In this document: one piece after another, positions 20,501 through 34,400 of the stretch
Numbering within the stretch: position 1 is the first letter of the stretch
How the letters are laid out: each line of letters starts with the position of its first letter
Assembly: GCF_037975245.1 (NCBI RefSeq)
Contig: NC_092562.1
Location: forward strand, 24,985,054 to 25,049,053
From: Apostichopus japonicus
Lineage: Eukaryota > Echinodermata > Holothuroidea > Aspidochirotida > Stichopodidae
Direction: 5' to 3'
Length of the DNA stretch: 64,000 nt
Made by a program: the position numbers and the translations under genes
The notes under the pieces: generated by a model
What the model saw: the letters and a program-made list of their open reading frames with translations, nothing else
Database searches by the model: none
What the model was told of the DNA's origin: nothing

Positions 20501-23500
20501 CTTACTTCAGTTCCAATTCACCTTAGGTTTAGTATCCTTGATGCAAAAAACATTGTGATACTAGTTGTACAGGCAGACAAGTTAAATAGAAGATTGGGTA
20601 ATCAAAACAGTATATTGAAGAAGTCTGTATATAAATAGCTTGTTATGATACATGATGAGAACAGCATGTGTTGTATTCAATGTCATTGCACTACACAATA
20701 GGAAATGCTGTACACAGGTACTGAGCACTGTCATTAGGTACTGCACTCAGTGGATAAAATCAATTAGATTAAATGAAAATAACAGAATATTTAATTTTCA
20801 AATTGTAAAAAGGTGACAATATATACATAATAATTGATCATGCTTTGATGTTACTAGCAAATCTTTTAAAGGACAACTTGATAGAGAGATTAGCATGCCA
20901 TGTGAGAAATGTTATGTGCAACACTAATAGAGAGATTAGCATGTGAGAAATGTTATGTGCAACACTATGTGAGTGCTACATATATTTAACACATGAATAA
21001 AATGTACATGTGTTATTGTAGCAGTCAAGTATGAATATGTACAGGAACACACATACAGTAATTATCAATTCCAAATCAAACTGTTATTTGGCCAGCTATA
21101 CTCATGCTCTCAAAAACAAAACAGATGTAATAAGTACTTTCAAGTGGAATCAATACAATTTTAGGTACTTAATTATCACAAGTTATATGTGCTTAATGGC
21201 ATATAATTGGGTATTGTAGCATTTAAATGAAAAGCAAATTGCAGTTAAATCATTACTTATAAAATTATCATATGTGATTGAGGTACCCTTAAAATAATTG
21301 TGCATTGTGTGTGGACTTCAGAAATAAAGGCTGTTTTTGTCATTTTGTAAACCAATCTAAAATTGTGTTTTATTGGTTCTAAGCATGTATACTAAATAGC
21401 CAAGTCTTTTAAAGGGATATAAATTTTACAGTTTTTCTCACAGTTTGCTATGTATAACTGTTTACACACCACCAGTGCATTCTCATCTCATCACCTACAG
21501 GTGTAGGTGTGCACACATGTAAAGAAAGTTGGATGTGCCATGTCCTCTTTCTGCATAGACTATGACACAATCTGCTATTCAGTATTCACAGTCTATGACA
21601 TACAAAGGATTGGAGCCATTGGGAAATTTTTAAGGTTTTAGCTCACTGAATGATTCGTACAGTAGGATATACTGAATCAATCAAATCACACAAAGTTGGT
21701 TTTCATAATTTTTATATTTATAACATTAATCTTATATGCATTCAATGCAGCCAGGTTTTTGTGGAAGAAATAAAGTACTTATACAGGGCTGTGAAATAAG
21801 GTAAAAAAGACACATTGTATCACCTCTTGCCTCCTACATGTTTACTTCCATACAACATGTACAGCACCCACAATTTTCTTACAGTACATAATTTACAAAA
21901 AGAAAGTTAAAATCTGTAAAGCTAATTGGCTTGTTTTTACATTTTCCTTGGTCTTGAATGTGACAAACTTGCATTTAAATATATAAATGGCGAGTACTAA
22001 ACCATTGAAGACAACTGTTATTCAGAGAGTGTAGTAATAACTCTCACCTTTTATTGCCAAAAGTATGCATAAATTATTCAGTTTTGAAGTTACAAAATGT
22101 CAAACAATTCCAAATTTATTTGGTTGTTTAAAAATCATACTATAGGCTTTAAACTTGTACAATATTTGACATATATGAAATAAATCATAAAATCATTTAT
22201 AAAATGAAGCATAGTTTGAAGTACTTTGACACTCCCTGACCTGTGATTGCATCATTTCATTAGAAATACAGCTCAAGTTTTTGCATCATATCATCCCAAA
22301 CTTCTATACATGTACTTCGTAGTGAAGTTTTGCACGTATGATATGTTTACTAGCTACTGTAGTACTGTAGATTTGACACATGTTTTACTTGTAACGCGCT
22401 GTCATTTACCAACACTTATTACAAAATGGAGGCAGATATAAAATAGCGGCCTCTGGGCTATTGCGAGGGATCATACAGGAAAAGAGAACAACAAGGAGGA
22501 TGGATGCATTTTGCCAATGCAGGCAGTACATCAATTTGCTTAAAAGATTATAATGAAGTGTGTGTAATTGTCAGTGACATGTATTTGATCTATGTACAGT
22601 AGGTACACGTCCATAAATAATTCTGTCACATCGAATATATATGAATCCCATTAAAATCAATATACTGTGTAGTGTACACTGTAGTACTGTACACATAAAT
22701 AGAGAACTGTGATTATTCAGTGAAAATCAATCAATATTTAGCATCGATTTTTGAAGTTTATTACTAAAGAGCTCATTTAGTTTTATGAATAATAATTGAC
22801 CAACAATTAAATTTGAGTTCATATATAGTGCATTTGCTTTTGTATGCACTTTTCTAGATTGTTACAGTGCGGCTTGACACGAGTCTAAAACTTCAAACGT
22901 TAATTTTTTTTTGACATCATTGGTTTCTGTTTGGGTGCGTGTGTGTTTTATCGTTGCTTTTGTTCAGGGTTTAGTTATAAAGTAAGAATTGAGGGAAGGA
23001 CCAATAGCAGAGGGGGAAGAATTAGAGGGTGGTGAGGGGGGGGGGGTGGTTCTAGTCGAATGTGATGAAGTGCCACTTGTCTTATGTGATAGAGTATAGC
23101 ATGCATAAGTTTCTTTCTTTTAATAAATGAGTGTACAGCAACTTGTGTAAGTGCAAAGAAACCTGTTAAATTAATGAACTATAGAGAGATTTCTAAACAT
23201 ACCTGTATATGTGTTATATATAATGTGGATAATAGTCATGTGGATAATAGTCACGATAACGTGTACAATAGGAATGATAAAACAAAAATAAATTGTTTTC
23301 AAGAAAATTGTGTAGTTCTGTCAGACAGTCCTGACTAGCTGAAGAAGCCCATGCTTGGTGAAGATTTAAAAATTTGGAAACCCATTCTAGACTAAATGCT
23401 GATCGTTGCATGAACAATTTTTTTAAAAATTTTTTTGGCAAACAAATTATAATAGGAATATAATGTAATAAAAAGCACTTACATCATGTAACTTTCATTT

Positions 23501-26500
23501 TTTTCATAAAGGTGGGGATTGGGAGAAAAATGGATGATAATGCAGGTGGTGTACGTCACAAAATTTCTTAAAAAGTTTTTTTTTAAAATGTTACCGTACC
23601 AGGAATTCATCCCTAAATTGTTCACTGTACTGTACATGTATGTATACCTGTATGTACAGTACATGTTACTTCTCTAGTATTCGTTACTGCTCAGTTTCCA
23701 TTTTACTGGGGAGTTACTGTAAGCCAATGGAGTTAAGCAGATGTGGATTCAGTGTCTGTGGGAGGGAGGGCTGTGGTAGTGTACATACACCCCCCCCCCC
23801 CATTTTCAACCCATACAAAGAAATTAAAGGCATATATTAGCACAACCTTCATCCGGTTAAAACCAAAAATGCCTCAGAATGTAACATTTCACGTCTAAAT
23901 TTGACTTTTTGCCGGGCGATGATGCTCCGCCGGGAGTCAGCTTGGATGATCTGAGGTCACATCCACGGTCTTTTAAAGACCCTTGATCCGCCACTATAAA
24001 GGTCTGCTGCATGCCAAAATTGAATTCATTATTCATAAAGGGACTGCTCTCTAGCTTGCAGGCTGTATCATTTGTATCACTCACATGGATAAATTAGATC
24101 GATTGATTTACGTCTCCGGATGAAACTCCTGACAAAAATTTGGTATCAATTTACCTCACTTCAAATATTGATTGACATTTTTTCATCTGCTACAAGATAC
24201 ATAACTTGATCCTAATTTATATCGCTGAATTTACCAGAGGGTGTCCACAGAATTGTACGCTCAGACCTATCGGTATTCAGCTGTCGAGCAATAAAACTTA
24301 GATGTGAGGATAGTAAGAGCCTCAGCCACAGGCAAATTCTATCTTTTGCAAAGTAAGTTTTGAATTTTACAATCATTTCGGAGAATTGCAAACTGGCTTT
24401 CTTCCATAAATCACTTGAATTTGTTAAATAAATTTTCCATAAAACTACCTGTATCATGAGACAAGAGTCTACAGGACATAGTTGTCTAATGTAGGTATGT
24501 AGCAGTCCATGTACTGTAGTATGTGTAGTAGAAAGTAGCTGACAAAACCATCGAATGCAGACCTACAGTAGATTTGAGCTTAACATTGTGATACTTTTAC
24601 AGATTGTAACGAAAAGCAAACAGGAGGAACATACAGACCTACTGTACAGTAATGAAGCCATAGAACTTGACAAGTGTAAATGGAACAACAAGGATGGGAT
24701 ATGATTTTTTGACACAATTAACATACATAGATACAACATATAACATATACAGTTCTGTATGCACACACTGAAAGCTGTCAATGATGTTCAACCAGAATAG
24801 CTTAAAATTGTTAGAAGTACTGTTAAAACAATGGGTTTTCGAACGTTTTGTAAAATCTCCAGGTTTTGATCACCATTCTCCATATTTTTCTATTTGAAAC
24901 ATACTCCAGGTAGGCTATATTCCCTTGGGGCAGTGAGGGGGGGGGGAGAGGAGAGGGTGTGGAGGGGATGGCAGGTCTCTGTACAATACTGAAAATTGTT
25001 TGGTTATTAGATCTTTAACACAATTTTCTCCCATGGAAGCTAAATTTGGTACAATTAAGAATACAGTATTGTCTACATTTCCTGTTCATTCAAATGCATG
25101 CACAAGATGCTCATTGGATGATGCATATATGCTGCACAGTATCAAAGCTTTAATATAATAATTATTATATTATATAATAATATTTAATAACCAGGTATGG
25201 ATTACATGTTATGTTCATAGTTCATATAGCAACTGTTGCTACATATATCCTAGCTGTATTCTCTCCATACACAACCATACAGTACAGTAGGTTTAATATT
25301 ATACCACCACTGTGTGTCAGAACTTTTGTAATTTGAATAACTGTAGAATGTCCAGCATTGAAGCTATATTTTATGATGAGAAGTTAATAAAGTAGGTAGC
25401 TCTGTCAGATTTAGATGCAGCACACTATTAAAATATAGAGAGGTCCCCGCTGTACAGTACATGTTCCATACATGTGGAAAGTTATTGATTCTACTAGTAG
25501 AGGTTTGGTTCTGTACTTTAGTAAGTACTATTTTGCCGTAGAAGAATAATTTAGCACGGAGAGATGAAGAGGAAGAAAGATAACCCCCAAAAAAGGAATT
25601 AAAAAGCAAAGAAGGAAAAAAAGGAGGGGGGTTTCTTACAGAATTGAATTTTCTGAATCTGAATGGGTTAAGTCGGCAAAAATCCTATTGAGAGGACATA
25701 AACGCCAGCCGAGCGCCATAAAGTATGAGTAAGAGTTATATAAGTTATTAGATAACAAAACAAGAGTTAGTAAGCTTGTCTTTGAAACAGTGTACTGTAG
25801 ACTAGGTGCATGCACAATGTCTGATGGCAAAGCATTACAATGTATTAAGGTGCGGGGGAAGAAGGAATATTTATATAAATTCTGTCAAGCGTAGAGAACT
25901 TGGAAGTTAAGATCATGTTTATTTCTTGTGTTAACACTTTTTGTTGGGATTAGATTGTCTTTATCAAGTGATACAAGATTGTTATTGATTTTATAAAGCA
26001 TTTGTATAGGTGTGTGCTTTCTTCTTATTTTTAGCAGCGAGGGCCAATCTTATTCCTCAACCATATTTGTCACACTGGATTTTATTCAAATATAGGAATG
26101 CTGAATTGAACCGCAACGTACAGTTATTATATACTTAGCGTAGTTCATGTAATAACTGAAGGGCCTGTATTCTTCCATCAAAACAACTCATATATACTGT
26201 ATGGAATATAGTTTGATACATGCATGGACATGTATACATTAGTTAGCAGATCTAAATAAAGTTTATATCGACAAGAAAAATTCATACATGCATGAATATT
26301 GAACGAAGGATAAATAGCAATCACGCACGGATGCACAGGAATTTTTGCAGTCTGCTTGACAATTTTACCTACATTAATATTGTAAGTCTATAGTTATAAA
26401 ATATTTAAAAAAAACCTGGTCGTTTCATCCCGTTAAGACTGAGAGCCCGGAGAGGATTATACGTTGTGACAATTATGATAAATAGTTCCTCACTTTCCAT

Positions 26501-29500
26501 AATTCTTACCAGATCATAGGATTAAAACAAAAGTTCTAAGATCTGATGTTACGTGTTCTCTCCTGGAATGATTTGTTTGTTTTTTAATTGCAACTCAGTT
26601 TAATGTTAAAATGTACATGTGTATTATTTATGTTCTGAGTGAATCGTAAAGTGCATGAATAATATTGGCTAGCCTCTGAAGCAGTTCCTACTAGGCCAGC
26701 CCTCAAATGCTTACTTATTAACCTACATATAGGCTTTTTGCAGTAGATAAGCAGTTTGCCAACAGTTTTTTTTCCTTCTCTCTTTGAAAAATAGAATAAT
26801 CGTCTGTATCATGCAGGCGTGGTACTGTAGGTACTGCACTTCTTTGTCACCTATGTTCAATCAGTTGTTTGCATGCTGTGGGTATAGTGACAAATGTGTT
26901 GTAACTGTCTTGTAATTTGTCTGAGAATTACTGCACAACTTTTAAGCGATAAAGGTATTTAATTTATATTTACATAAATCTGTACACAGATCTCCATGGT
27001 AGGGAAGGAATGACACAGAGATTTTATTCAGATTAACCATAAATTTCCGTTTCCACTGAGATATTTGCCTTTAGAAGTTCATATTAGTCGATATGATTTC
27101 CCAGGACTTTGTGTGCAGCTAGTTGGCCAATATGTACTTATAATGCAACATCCAGCCTAAATGTTGTTAAGTGCATACATGCTATGAAGCAACAGTCAGG
27201 TATAAACTACTGTACATTATGTGCCTCAGGGGTGGACTGACAAGTAGGGTGTATGGGGTAGTGCAAGAGGGCTGAGGACAATAGGGGGCCCAGGTACCTG
27301 AGCCCCCATCTAGCTTCCTTATTTTAGTGCGATAGATAGTAGAATTGCTGATTGTACATCTAGCTAGTCTACATGTCTTTTGCCAACATTGTGGACCTCA
27401 TCTGTTTAAGCTAGGTCTGATTCTGAAGTGGGCTATATCTCTACACTTTGTACAATATTAGAAAGTGAGCTCTGGGGTCATTCAGCCGATTCTGCCGAGC
27501 AAAATGGGCCTACATCTGTAAGTATAGGCCCTACATGAGGGGATAGCTGTCAGCTGGTACTGAGCACTATACCCGCTGAGGTTTTAGGAGTTGAGTGAGC
27601 CAAGTTTTAGGAGCTGCATATCCAGGAAAGTCCACCATGCTTGTTGTTATGTCATGCGTACGAAATTACATAGTTTGTAACAAAGTGCTGCTACGGTGAT
27701 AAGTGCAAGACTAAACAGCCTACATTACACATTAGGAGTGGTTTTGCAAGTTAAAAATTGGTGTAAATTACTTACAATAGAAATGTGTCCAAATTGTGCT
27801 TGATTGTAAATCATTACATTATATATAATCAGTGTACAGTTTATATTGGGAATTTGCTGGACGCTAATAAGTTCAAGAAAATATATTTGTGAAATATCTG
27901 GGAGCCAGCTGCAAGGTTACAGGGAGCTGTTCTGCGGTGCCTGGCATCTGGTTATTTGCACCCTTGAATTACATGTACATACAATAAGAAACATCACTTG
28001 TTGACCTAGTATAAACAAAACTTCAGTATGTTGAGAATATAAGGGTGGCTATATAAATCACCCTGCGAAAGCCACAAAGACCATGGTCTTCATAATTAAA
28101 GTAGTTTGACCTTTGTAATCAATTATGAACATATAAAATGTAACGTGATTGGGTTATGTGTATTTTCATGGAATAAATCTTTGGTCTATTAATTATAAAG
28201 GCCAATGGCTGTTGCAGCTCATTTAGGTTGCTATGAGGACAAAAAGTGTTATCAGTCATATCCCTGTATGAGTAAATGACCTTTTTTCTAAGTAGGGCAG
28301 GAAGTATTTAAGACAAATTTTTACCTAAATTTAGTTTCAAACTGACTCATATCCTGACCTTGATTCTTATTTTGGTAATTAGCAAAAACAAAGGCCGAAA
28401 TCAGAAAACTCTTCCTCAATTCATATGAAATGTTCTTAACAGTTCATTAAACATTTATCCTTGTGAAAGTTTTATCAATGAGACCAGAAAGCAAAGATTA
28501 TAATCTCTAGGTCCAATTTCTTCTCCTTTTGTCTTGTTTCGATATTTTTAGTGAATACAGTTTTTAGTGAAGACACTCCAATCAGGTGTCAGCTGATATG
28601 CGCCACACGTACAAATGGGCCCCATTTTCTAATATTACTGTCCAAGTGTTTTTGTATGTTATAATGCAAACTACATACATGCATTAATAATGAAGTCACT
28701 TACTATACATGTACAATGCGAATCTGAGAATTACTTATTCAGATATCTTTCTTTAGTTTGCATTATAACTGATGAAATGAAAAGCAATGATGGATTCAAG
28801 GTTTGAGGTTTCTTCCAAATGTAATTAATTGTAAACTATCATTGCCAACGTACATGTTTGTTGCTATGATACTGTTGATCATACAGAACTATTGTAGCTT
28901 TAATACGTAGTCTAAGGTGTACTAATTAATTGCAGTGCATATAACACTAAAGACCTGTAGTAGAGCTACTGTAGAAGGTCACGAGTAAAGTATTTATTAA
29001 ACTTGACTGAAAAAACACTGGGGCTGCATAATAAAACAATCAGTGCTATATCTGATCATTGTCACAAACAGATGTATACTGTATGACAGGAATCATGATT
29101 GATACCACAAATCTGATCACACTAGATGGCAACTTTACATAAATTTATCAATATTCAATCATGAAATTGAGAATGTATGAAAAGAACATTAGATGGAGTT
29201 GTATGCTAGGATGAAAGAGCCTCTGCAGACTTAGTGTAATATATACCTGTATCATCCTTCATTGCTGAAGTCATAAATAAAAAATTAAAAAAAGGTCTCA
29301 TTTTACTAATGATAATTTTGCAGATGAATCATATTCATTTGATACTCAGATCTAGATATTTGTGTTGCTCTTACACTATAGTGTTTACAGTACACAGTAG
29401 GCTACTGTACAGTATCTGTATAAGAGCTGCAGGGCCACAAAACATCAGGATTTAGATGGCAACTTCAGCTCATCTCAATCATCAATCATGAGATTGGAGA

Positions 29501-31404
29501 ATTAGGAGAAGAAAAGTAACAGTGTACATGTACTAGAATGAAAGCTCTGTGCAGCGGTGTAATGTACCTCTATCATCCTTCATCTTTAATTACCTGTAAG
29601 GCTGTAAGGTAATAAACAAAAACAAATCTTATTTTTGCTAATTGATAATTTACAGATGAATTATTATGCATGGATACTCGGATCTAGATGTACAGTATTG
29701 TGTTAAATTTGCTCATTATTGTGTGAGAATGTGTATAATATATCTATATATCATGCAATAGGATACAGAATTACCAAACATAGCCAAGTGTTGTGAAAAT
29801 GTGAAAAATTTGAAATTATCAGAGTGAAGTTTGTAAAACATAATGAGTTCAAATCACAGCTCAGTAACTACTGTACTGTATATGTGAGCACTAATTATAT
29901 ATAGCTACATCATTGTACTGTACCCGGTGATGAATACTATATATTACAGTCTCTGTGGTCACTATATTTGTATCATGTACATCTTGGTAACACTTTATGA
30001 CATTTATGACTTTCATGAAGATCTACATTTCTTTATGTTTTATTTTTCCATAGTTTGAAGATGCTGTGGAGGATCTTCATCACCAGTGAGTTTATTTTAT
30101 ATATTTTCTGCGCTCCTCTCTTACCCGTCTTGAATCTACTAAAGTTTCCCATGACCCCTCCCTCCCCCTCTCTTCCCCTCTCCCTCCCTCTGCCCTCCCA
30201 TTTATCTGCCCATCATCACTTCCTTCTGAATCCCATATTCATGGAGTATAAAAGGCTAACAGCCCAGGTTGTGTTGGGCTATACAGCTCAATCTGAGGGG
30301 AAATATAGCATGTCCTCCCCCTCCCTCCCTCCCCCTCCCTCTGCCCTCCCGTCGACCTGTCCATCATCACTTCCTTCTGAATCCCATATTCACGGAGTAT
30401 GAAAGGCTAACAGCCCTGGTTGTGTTGGGCTATACAGCTCAGTCTGAGGGGAAATATAGCACAGTTAAACTTCCAGTCTCTTTAAAGTGCTCTTAGCTAA
30501 CTATACGGTCAGCACTGAAACATATCACCTTGGCAGCTGTGTAAATTTGTCTTCAAAGCATTGTATTCTTTAAATTGATTGCCATGTATTACTCATAGTT
30601 TTTGAAAGGAAAACTCATGTTAGAAGTAAAACAGATAACATTAACAACTGAACTTCAAAAAGGAAGTTTGAAAATTGAGCTCTTAAATTTTGATCGATAA
30701 GCTGCAAGTTTTACTGAAAGCATTGCATATATATTTCCAAAGACTCACTCACACATCTGTACCCCCAGAAGTCATCTCCCACTTTCCCTTCATTTCTGGG
30801 TGTTACAGACCCCCAAACCAATGATTTTCCATTCAATTGCCTTGGTTTGAAGTAAAGTTTTGGGATATTATGGAAAAAAGTTCAAAACTGCAAATAAATG
30901 CAAAAAAATATAAAAAAATGAAATAATTATTTATCCCCATAATTGCCTTGGTTTGAAGTAAAGTTTTGGGATATTATGGAAAATGTTCAAACCTGCAAAT
31001 AAAATGAAAAAAAAAAAAAAAAAATTGTAATTATTTAACGTCATAATTTATTTTTTAAAGTAGATTCTCTGAGATTTGACAATTTTCTTCTGGGTACATT
31101 TTAGAACAGTCTTTCGATTGATCCACCCAATTCTGGGTCAATGCCCAACCTACTTATGAATGTACCATGTGTGAAGTCTGCAATTTGGCAATCTTGTGAC
31201 ATATTTTCATCTCCTGGAATCTTTACAGTTAATCCCTCCGAAAGAACTGGTTGTTTTTTTTTTTTGTTCTAGTCATAGTGTAAATAAGTTTGGATGAACT
31301 GCAGTAGAACAAACATAAATTATTCAGCAAATCCAATGTATGTGGTTAATACAACTTTAATCGATATGTGTACTCTTCTGATCTCCATACAAATAGCTAA
31401 ATTT

Positions 31405-31435
<31 letters not shown>

Positions 31436-34400
31436 AGTTGAATTCCATTGAAGAAAGAAGGAAATATATACATATTGTTATTGCTAGATGAGGAAGTTTT
31501 CATGCAATTTCCATATTTGATAGCTGTTTATGTTTTCGTATGCTATGATTGAAAAGTTCAATATTAAAGAAAATATTAATTTTCTACAGAGATAGAATTA
31601 ACCAAAAGTGTCCCCTAAAAGTTAAACATTTATTACCCCATTTTTTGCCTCTATCTCATCACTTAGTATCTGACATCTGAGAATTGATCAGTTTGTGGAC
31701 GTGGAAGGCCAAATATCTGTTTCATTAAAAATTCCCCACTTGAACTCAACCCTAAAACCTGACTGCCTACTGTATATCAGCTCTTTTAGTAGTGAAGCGT
31801 GTAATCACATTATCAACAAAAAGGTACATTTCACACAGTTTTTATTTTATTTTTTTATATTTTATAGTTCTCGTGCAAGAATAAGCATTAAAAACAATAT
31901 GCTGCTTAATATTTATAACAAACTTTGCTATTCAGCAAAGCAAACCACATGGATGTCTATAGATTTGTTTAAGAGTTCAGCCAATTCGTTTGATAAAAAA
32001 CAAAATATTCTTTAGAGTTGTTTGCTAAATTCCTTACAAACATGCTTTAACAGCTACATTCACGTGTGTCTGTATGATGTAACCAGTTTTCTGCTGGTCA
32101 AGTACGTGGTCATGAGATTGCATGTGACCATTAGCCCTTAGAATGGGTGCGATGGAAATTAGGGGTAGACCTAAATGAGGGCAAGGAAGTGAAGAAAAAA
32201 AAACTCAAATTTGGTAGCTTTTATTTCCTTTTTGTAAGACAAAAGGTGCACAAGAATATTAATTACGATGCACTGACCGTTGCTGACCGTGTTCATAAGG
32301 CTTGTAAGACCTGCTCTAGCCGGCATTAAAGTCTATGATCTTTCTTCCCATTAGACTTGACATATGCATATGCCAGGTCTTTTATTTAACACTTTCTTTA
32401 ATTGTTCAGGTTACAGTATATAAGATGGTTTTGATAAATATACATATTTGTTTTCCTGATCTAGGTTAAATGCAGAGCACTCCATTAAAGTGAAAAAATT
32501 GTATTATATGTCCTTATTGTCTTTTTGCAAATGCTTGTGCATGTGTCTAGCAAATATAGCTGAATTTTTCCAACACGAGTCCTACAATGCCAATATACCA
32601 GAAAAGAGGAGTTATTGCATAAATCATAAGACATGTGGTAAAATCACAGGCTGATGTGCACACAGACAGTTTCTTGATGACCAGGAAAGATACATGTTGA
32701 AAATCTAGACAGAAACATAGCTAAAATTAAGCTCCATATAGGCTGTATATACCTCCCTAATAACTCCCTGCTTATACAGCATACCTAAATACTGTCAGTA
32801 ACAGATTGTGTGTAATTAAATAGGGCTGCCATGTTTAATTGCTGGTGGCTCTTCACCAACCGGTATGATGTATTGCAGGTGGATAAGATGTTTATAACCA
32901 TGGAAGTATTTTTACCCTAAGGATAAACAGGTTTTATGACATGTGTTGTAGAAACAAAGTATGCAAGCAGTATGGTAGATATACGCATGCCGGTATGCAG
33001 TAGTAACAGTGTGGAATTATTATCCTGTGTTCGGTACTTTACAGGCCTCGACAAATATTAAAAGGCGAGTACTCGCCATTTGACGACCCTGAATAAAAAA
33101 TCTACTTGCCAAAATGCAAAATTCACTCGCCACTACATAGTACAGATCTACAAAGTCAATATTTTGTATGAACAAAGGTTAATAGGCACTTAGGCAGATA
33201 CATTGTTCTACGTAATTGCACATTGGAAAATTATGTTTCTGTGTAGTACCGAAATTTTAACTTTCTGTACAAGTATGTGATGACCAAGTAAAACATGTCA
33301 CAGAATCATTAATAGGCAGCGAGGCCAACCGTAGTGTCTAAAACAATTCCAAAGAACATTGGCAAAAATACCTGCGAAGGTAGCTTGACTGTAACATTAG
33401 GGCTCTTCTAGTACTAGACATACTTAGCTAGGTGTGCTCAAGTCCTAAGCCTATACAGTACCTCACTGCAACTTTGAGCCGCTACTACATTTTCCCAATT
33501 AGTGTTCAAAAACTGTCATTATTACTCCATTACACTGCCTAAATTGAAGCGATGTTTCAGGCAATGAAAAGCTAATGTTGACAAAGCATCTGTCATTCAC
33601 TCGCAAATGGTAATTGAGTGAAATCTGATATCTTTGACTTTGACAAAAAGTTATTGCAGCGATAATGGCATATATGTATTCCATAATATGTTGTATACTG
33701 TGCAAATTATGATCAATGGTATACATGATGAAAATGCCTCAAGAAATGATTCAGGAGGTGTTTGGCCACCTTAAGTCTATTGGTATTCTGACACGAAACA
33801 TTTGTGTTAATGAACCTTATCTTCATCCTACCATTGTTAATGTATAGTACAGTGAAGCCTAACCAACTCGGCAGTTCCATGCTTTGTCAGGGAAAAATGT
33901 TTTACCAAACGACAGATAATCTTGTATTTTGGATTTGATTTTCTGCGAATTTCAGTATCAATGTACACTCTCTCTTTAACCGTCAAGGAGTTAGATAGGC
34001 TAGATGCAAACATATCAGGGACATAGAATTTCTTCAAGGTGAGAAGGTGTGTATCTAGGCATTGTGAAATTGTTGTGTAATTCTCTTCAGCCAGTCACAT
34101 ATGTGTGGCCGTATCTAGTTGATCTGTGAGAAATGCTGGCGATAAAACCTGCAGGGAATATTAGAAGTGTTTATAATGGAACTTTGATGGTTTGTAATTT
34201 TGGACTGCTTGTCATAATGGTGTAGTGTGTGAATAGTCATTTGACATTGGATCCAGCAGTAAAGGTCTGTACGTTCCCTTAGGATCGAATGTAGACACTC
34301 ATCCCAGTGTAAGGTTGAGATGTCTGCTTCCAGACAAGACGTCATTAAAGCTATGGAGAGCCGATCAGGTCTTTTTCTGTATTGACTATAAGTTTGATGC

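Larger units (their letters stand above)
17547..30053 (+). other. TTC39-like intron 1 (12.5 kb)
   Basis: AT-rich non-coding DNA. Items that can be supported are listed separately: 18985-19165 repeat, 20873-20967 duplication, 23738-23992 transposon relic, 25151-25172 palindrome, 25636-26075 LINE relic, 26671-26775 hammerhead-like relic. ORFs within it are below 95 codons and none shows family or splice support. Confidence 0.6.

Noticed and set aside
30055-30402. 115-codon ORF beginning at TTC39-like exon 2
   Set aside because: It ignores the gtgagt donor at 30086 and then translates a C-rich tandem duplication in a different frame from the gene.
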